From Dehalococcoidia bacterium (lineage in GTDB: Bacteria; Chloroflexota; Dehalococcoidia; GIF9; UBA5629), in contig DNCV01000011.1 of the NCBI GenBank assembly GCA_003484395.1, forward strand, positions 1 through 6,416: a DNA stretch of 6,416 bases, read 5' to 3'. This document shows, one piece after another, positions 5,605 to 6,416 of the stretch (its first letter is position 1; every line of letters starts with the position of its first letter). The position numbers and the translations under genes are program-made. The notes beneath the pieces are model-generated. The model searched no databases, was not told the DNA's origin, and worked only from the letters and a program-made list of their open reading frames with translations.

Positions 5605-6416
5605 TTATTGGGAATAGACGGTTATCTGAGCAATGGACTGCCCGGCGGCATTGGTAGCTGTTAGCGTGTATACACCGGTGCTGGCAACATCCCTGTACCC
5701 TGTTGCAGGCACAGAGCCAATGCCGTGATCAATATAGATAGACGATGCATTGATAACTTTCCAGCTTAAGCGTACAAATGAACCGTAAAGGGTCGGTGTG
5801 AAATATTCTATGATGGGTTGACCGTAATACTGTGGAGTTGTGTAGACTTCAACAAGAACCGTTGCTGTAGCACTTCCTGCCTGGTTTGTGGCAGTGAGCG
5901 TGTAGTATGTTGTCCTTGACGGATAGACCGTTTGCATTCCTGATGAGGCCACATTGCCGATCCCATCTATTGTCACCATATTTGCACCGCTGACACTCCA
6001 GTTCAGCATTGCTGCCCCTCCCAGAGTGATGCTTGCGGGAGTAGCAGTGAATGTGTGAATGGTTGGCCTGTTGGCGATCTTCGGCGTGATAACGACTGTA
6101 CTGCTTGCCTCGTTAGACCATTCCAGTGCGCTGTCTTTGACCTTAAAATAAATGATATGAGTGCCAACCGATAATGTTGCTGAGGTGAAGCTCTGTAAGC
6201 TGCTCAAGACGCCATCGATATTTGAACGCCATTCATAGCCGATAATCGTACCATCGGTATCTGTTCCATGTCCGCTGAATGTTATGGTGCTGCCCGATGT
6301 TGCCGCAGCCGGCAGTATTGCATCGATCTGGGCGATGGGCAATACATTGCCTAGTTTCGGAGCCGTTGGAGTGGATGTTATGCCGGGGAAGGTCGGACTG
6401 CTTGTCGGTGCGGCGG
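5605..6416 (-). CDS. Secreted-type protein with PKD/Ig-like domain and two Ig-like repeats, N-terminus beyond window
   Basis: The frame is open through to the window edge, giving 269 visible residues with the start and any signal peptide outside. The TTG at 6340-6342 is internal, because the upstream codons continue as a Pro/Thr/Ser linker (APTSSPTFPGITSTPTAP). From that TTG the order is a PKD-like domain (about residues 2-87; SGHGTDTDGT, GTHIIYFKVKD) and two Ig-like repeats (about 92-166 and 175-243). The repeats share the ID.GIG and YTLTATN motifs, and the protein ends six residues after the final strand in VYSQ. Architecture and sequence match the downstream lipoprotein, of which it is a paralogue, except that there is no C-terminal DNRLRE-like domain. 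The linker before the PKD domain implies at least one more segment upstream. Export and function are inferred from the paralogue. Confidence 0.85.
   Translation of the reverse strand, partial: AAPTSSPTFPGITSTPTAPKLGNVLPIAQIDAILPAAATSGSTITFSGHGTDTDGTIIGYEWRSNIDGVLSSLQSFTSATLSVGTHIIYFKVKDSALEWSNEASSTVVITPKIANRPTIHTFTATPASITLGGAAMLNWSVSGANMVTIDGIGNVASSGMQTVYPSRTTYYTLTATNQAGSATATVLVEVYTTPQYYGQPIIEYFTPTLYGSFVRLSWKVINASSIYIDHGIGSVPATGYRDVASTGVYTLTATNAAGQSIAQITVYSQ
5614..5820 (-). repeat. Ig-like repeat B of the partial paralogue, divergent
   Basis: The pattern is PIIEYFTPTLYGSFVRLSWKV, then YIDHGIGSVPATGYRDV, then GVYTLTATNAAG. It is the most divergent and shortest unit: the SPxTTT segment before YTLTATN is reduced to ASTG. 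It ends the protein, in the position where the downstream gene has a linker and the DNRLRE-like domain. Confidence 0.75.
5845..6069 (-). repeat. Ig-like repeat A of the partial paralogue
   Basis: The pattern is PTIHTFTATPASITLGG, then LNWSVSGAN, TIDGIGNV, and TTYYTLTATNQAG. Compared with the other three units it lacks one residue between ID and GIG. Confidence 0.8.
6082..6339 (-). other. PKD/Ig-like domain of the partial paralogue
   Basis: It contains SGHGTDTDGT, YEWRSNIDG and LSVGTHIIYFKVKD. It lines up end to end with the domain at 5119-5379, with matched positions at the start (A.ID.I.P), middle (SGHGTD.DGT) and end (WS.E). The order relative to the following repeats is the same in both genes. 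Confidence 0.75.

Noticed and set aside
5589..5607. Small inverted repeat TAATCA/TGATTA at the end of the partial paralogue, considered as a terminator
   Set aside because: The stem is six mostly A-T pairs and is followed on the - strand by an A-run, not a T-run, so it is unlikely to terminate transcription.

Overview
The window holds the 3' part of a de novo purine biosynthesis operon on the + strand (1-3976), facing two tandem genes for secreted Ig-like-domain proteins on the - strand (4024-6416). The purine genes run purD (5' end cut off), purE, purB, purC, purS. They are packed with start/stop junctions of 0 or 16 bp, or overlaps of 4 and 14 bp, so they almost certainly form one transcript. 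Together they cover GAR synthesis (PurD), the mutase half of AIR carboxylation (PurE), SAICAR synthesis (PurC), the two lyase steps (PurB), and the small structural subunit of FGAM synthetase (PurS). The partner genes purQ, purL and purK are not here, so the pathway must be completed elsewhere in the genome.

A strong, nearly symmetrical hairpin (3963-3997) swallows the purS stop codon and lies in the 47-bp gap between the two convergent blocks. It has A/T tracts on both flanks and probably terminates transcription from both sides.

The - strand block contains a complete lipoprotein gene (4024-5469) and, upstream of it in transcription order, a paralogue whose 5' end runs off the window (5605-6416). 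Both have one PKD/Ig-like domain followed by two Ig-like repeats of about 70-75 residues. The complete gene also carries a C-terminal DNRLRE-type (CBM96-like) domain that the partial one lacks. They look like products of duplication followed by domain gain or loss. The function is not known from sequence; an exported, cell-surface adhesive or structural role is the most reasonable inference.

Organism: a bacterium using PurS-type FGAM synthetase and a class I PurE, with Sec/lipobox-type lipoproteins. The repeat style (SPxTTTxYTLTATNxxG) together with this purine operon brings to mind uncultured Dehalococcoidia-type Chloroflexota. That is recollection and inference, not something the sequence proves. 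I found no RNA genes, CRISPR arrays, insertion sequences or phage genes.
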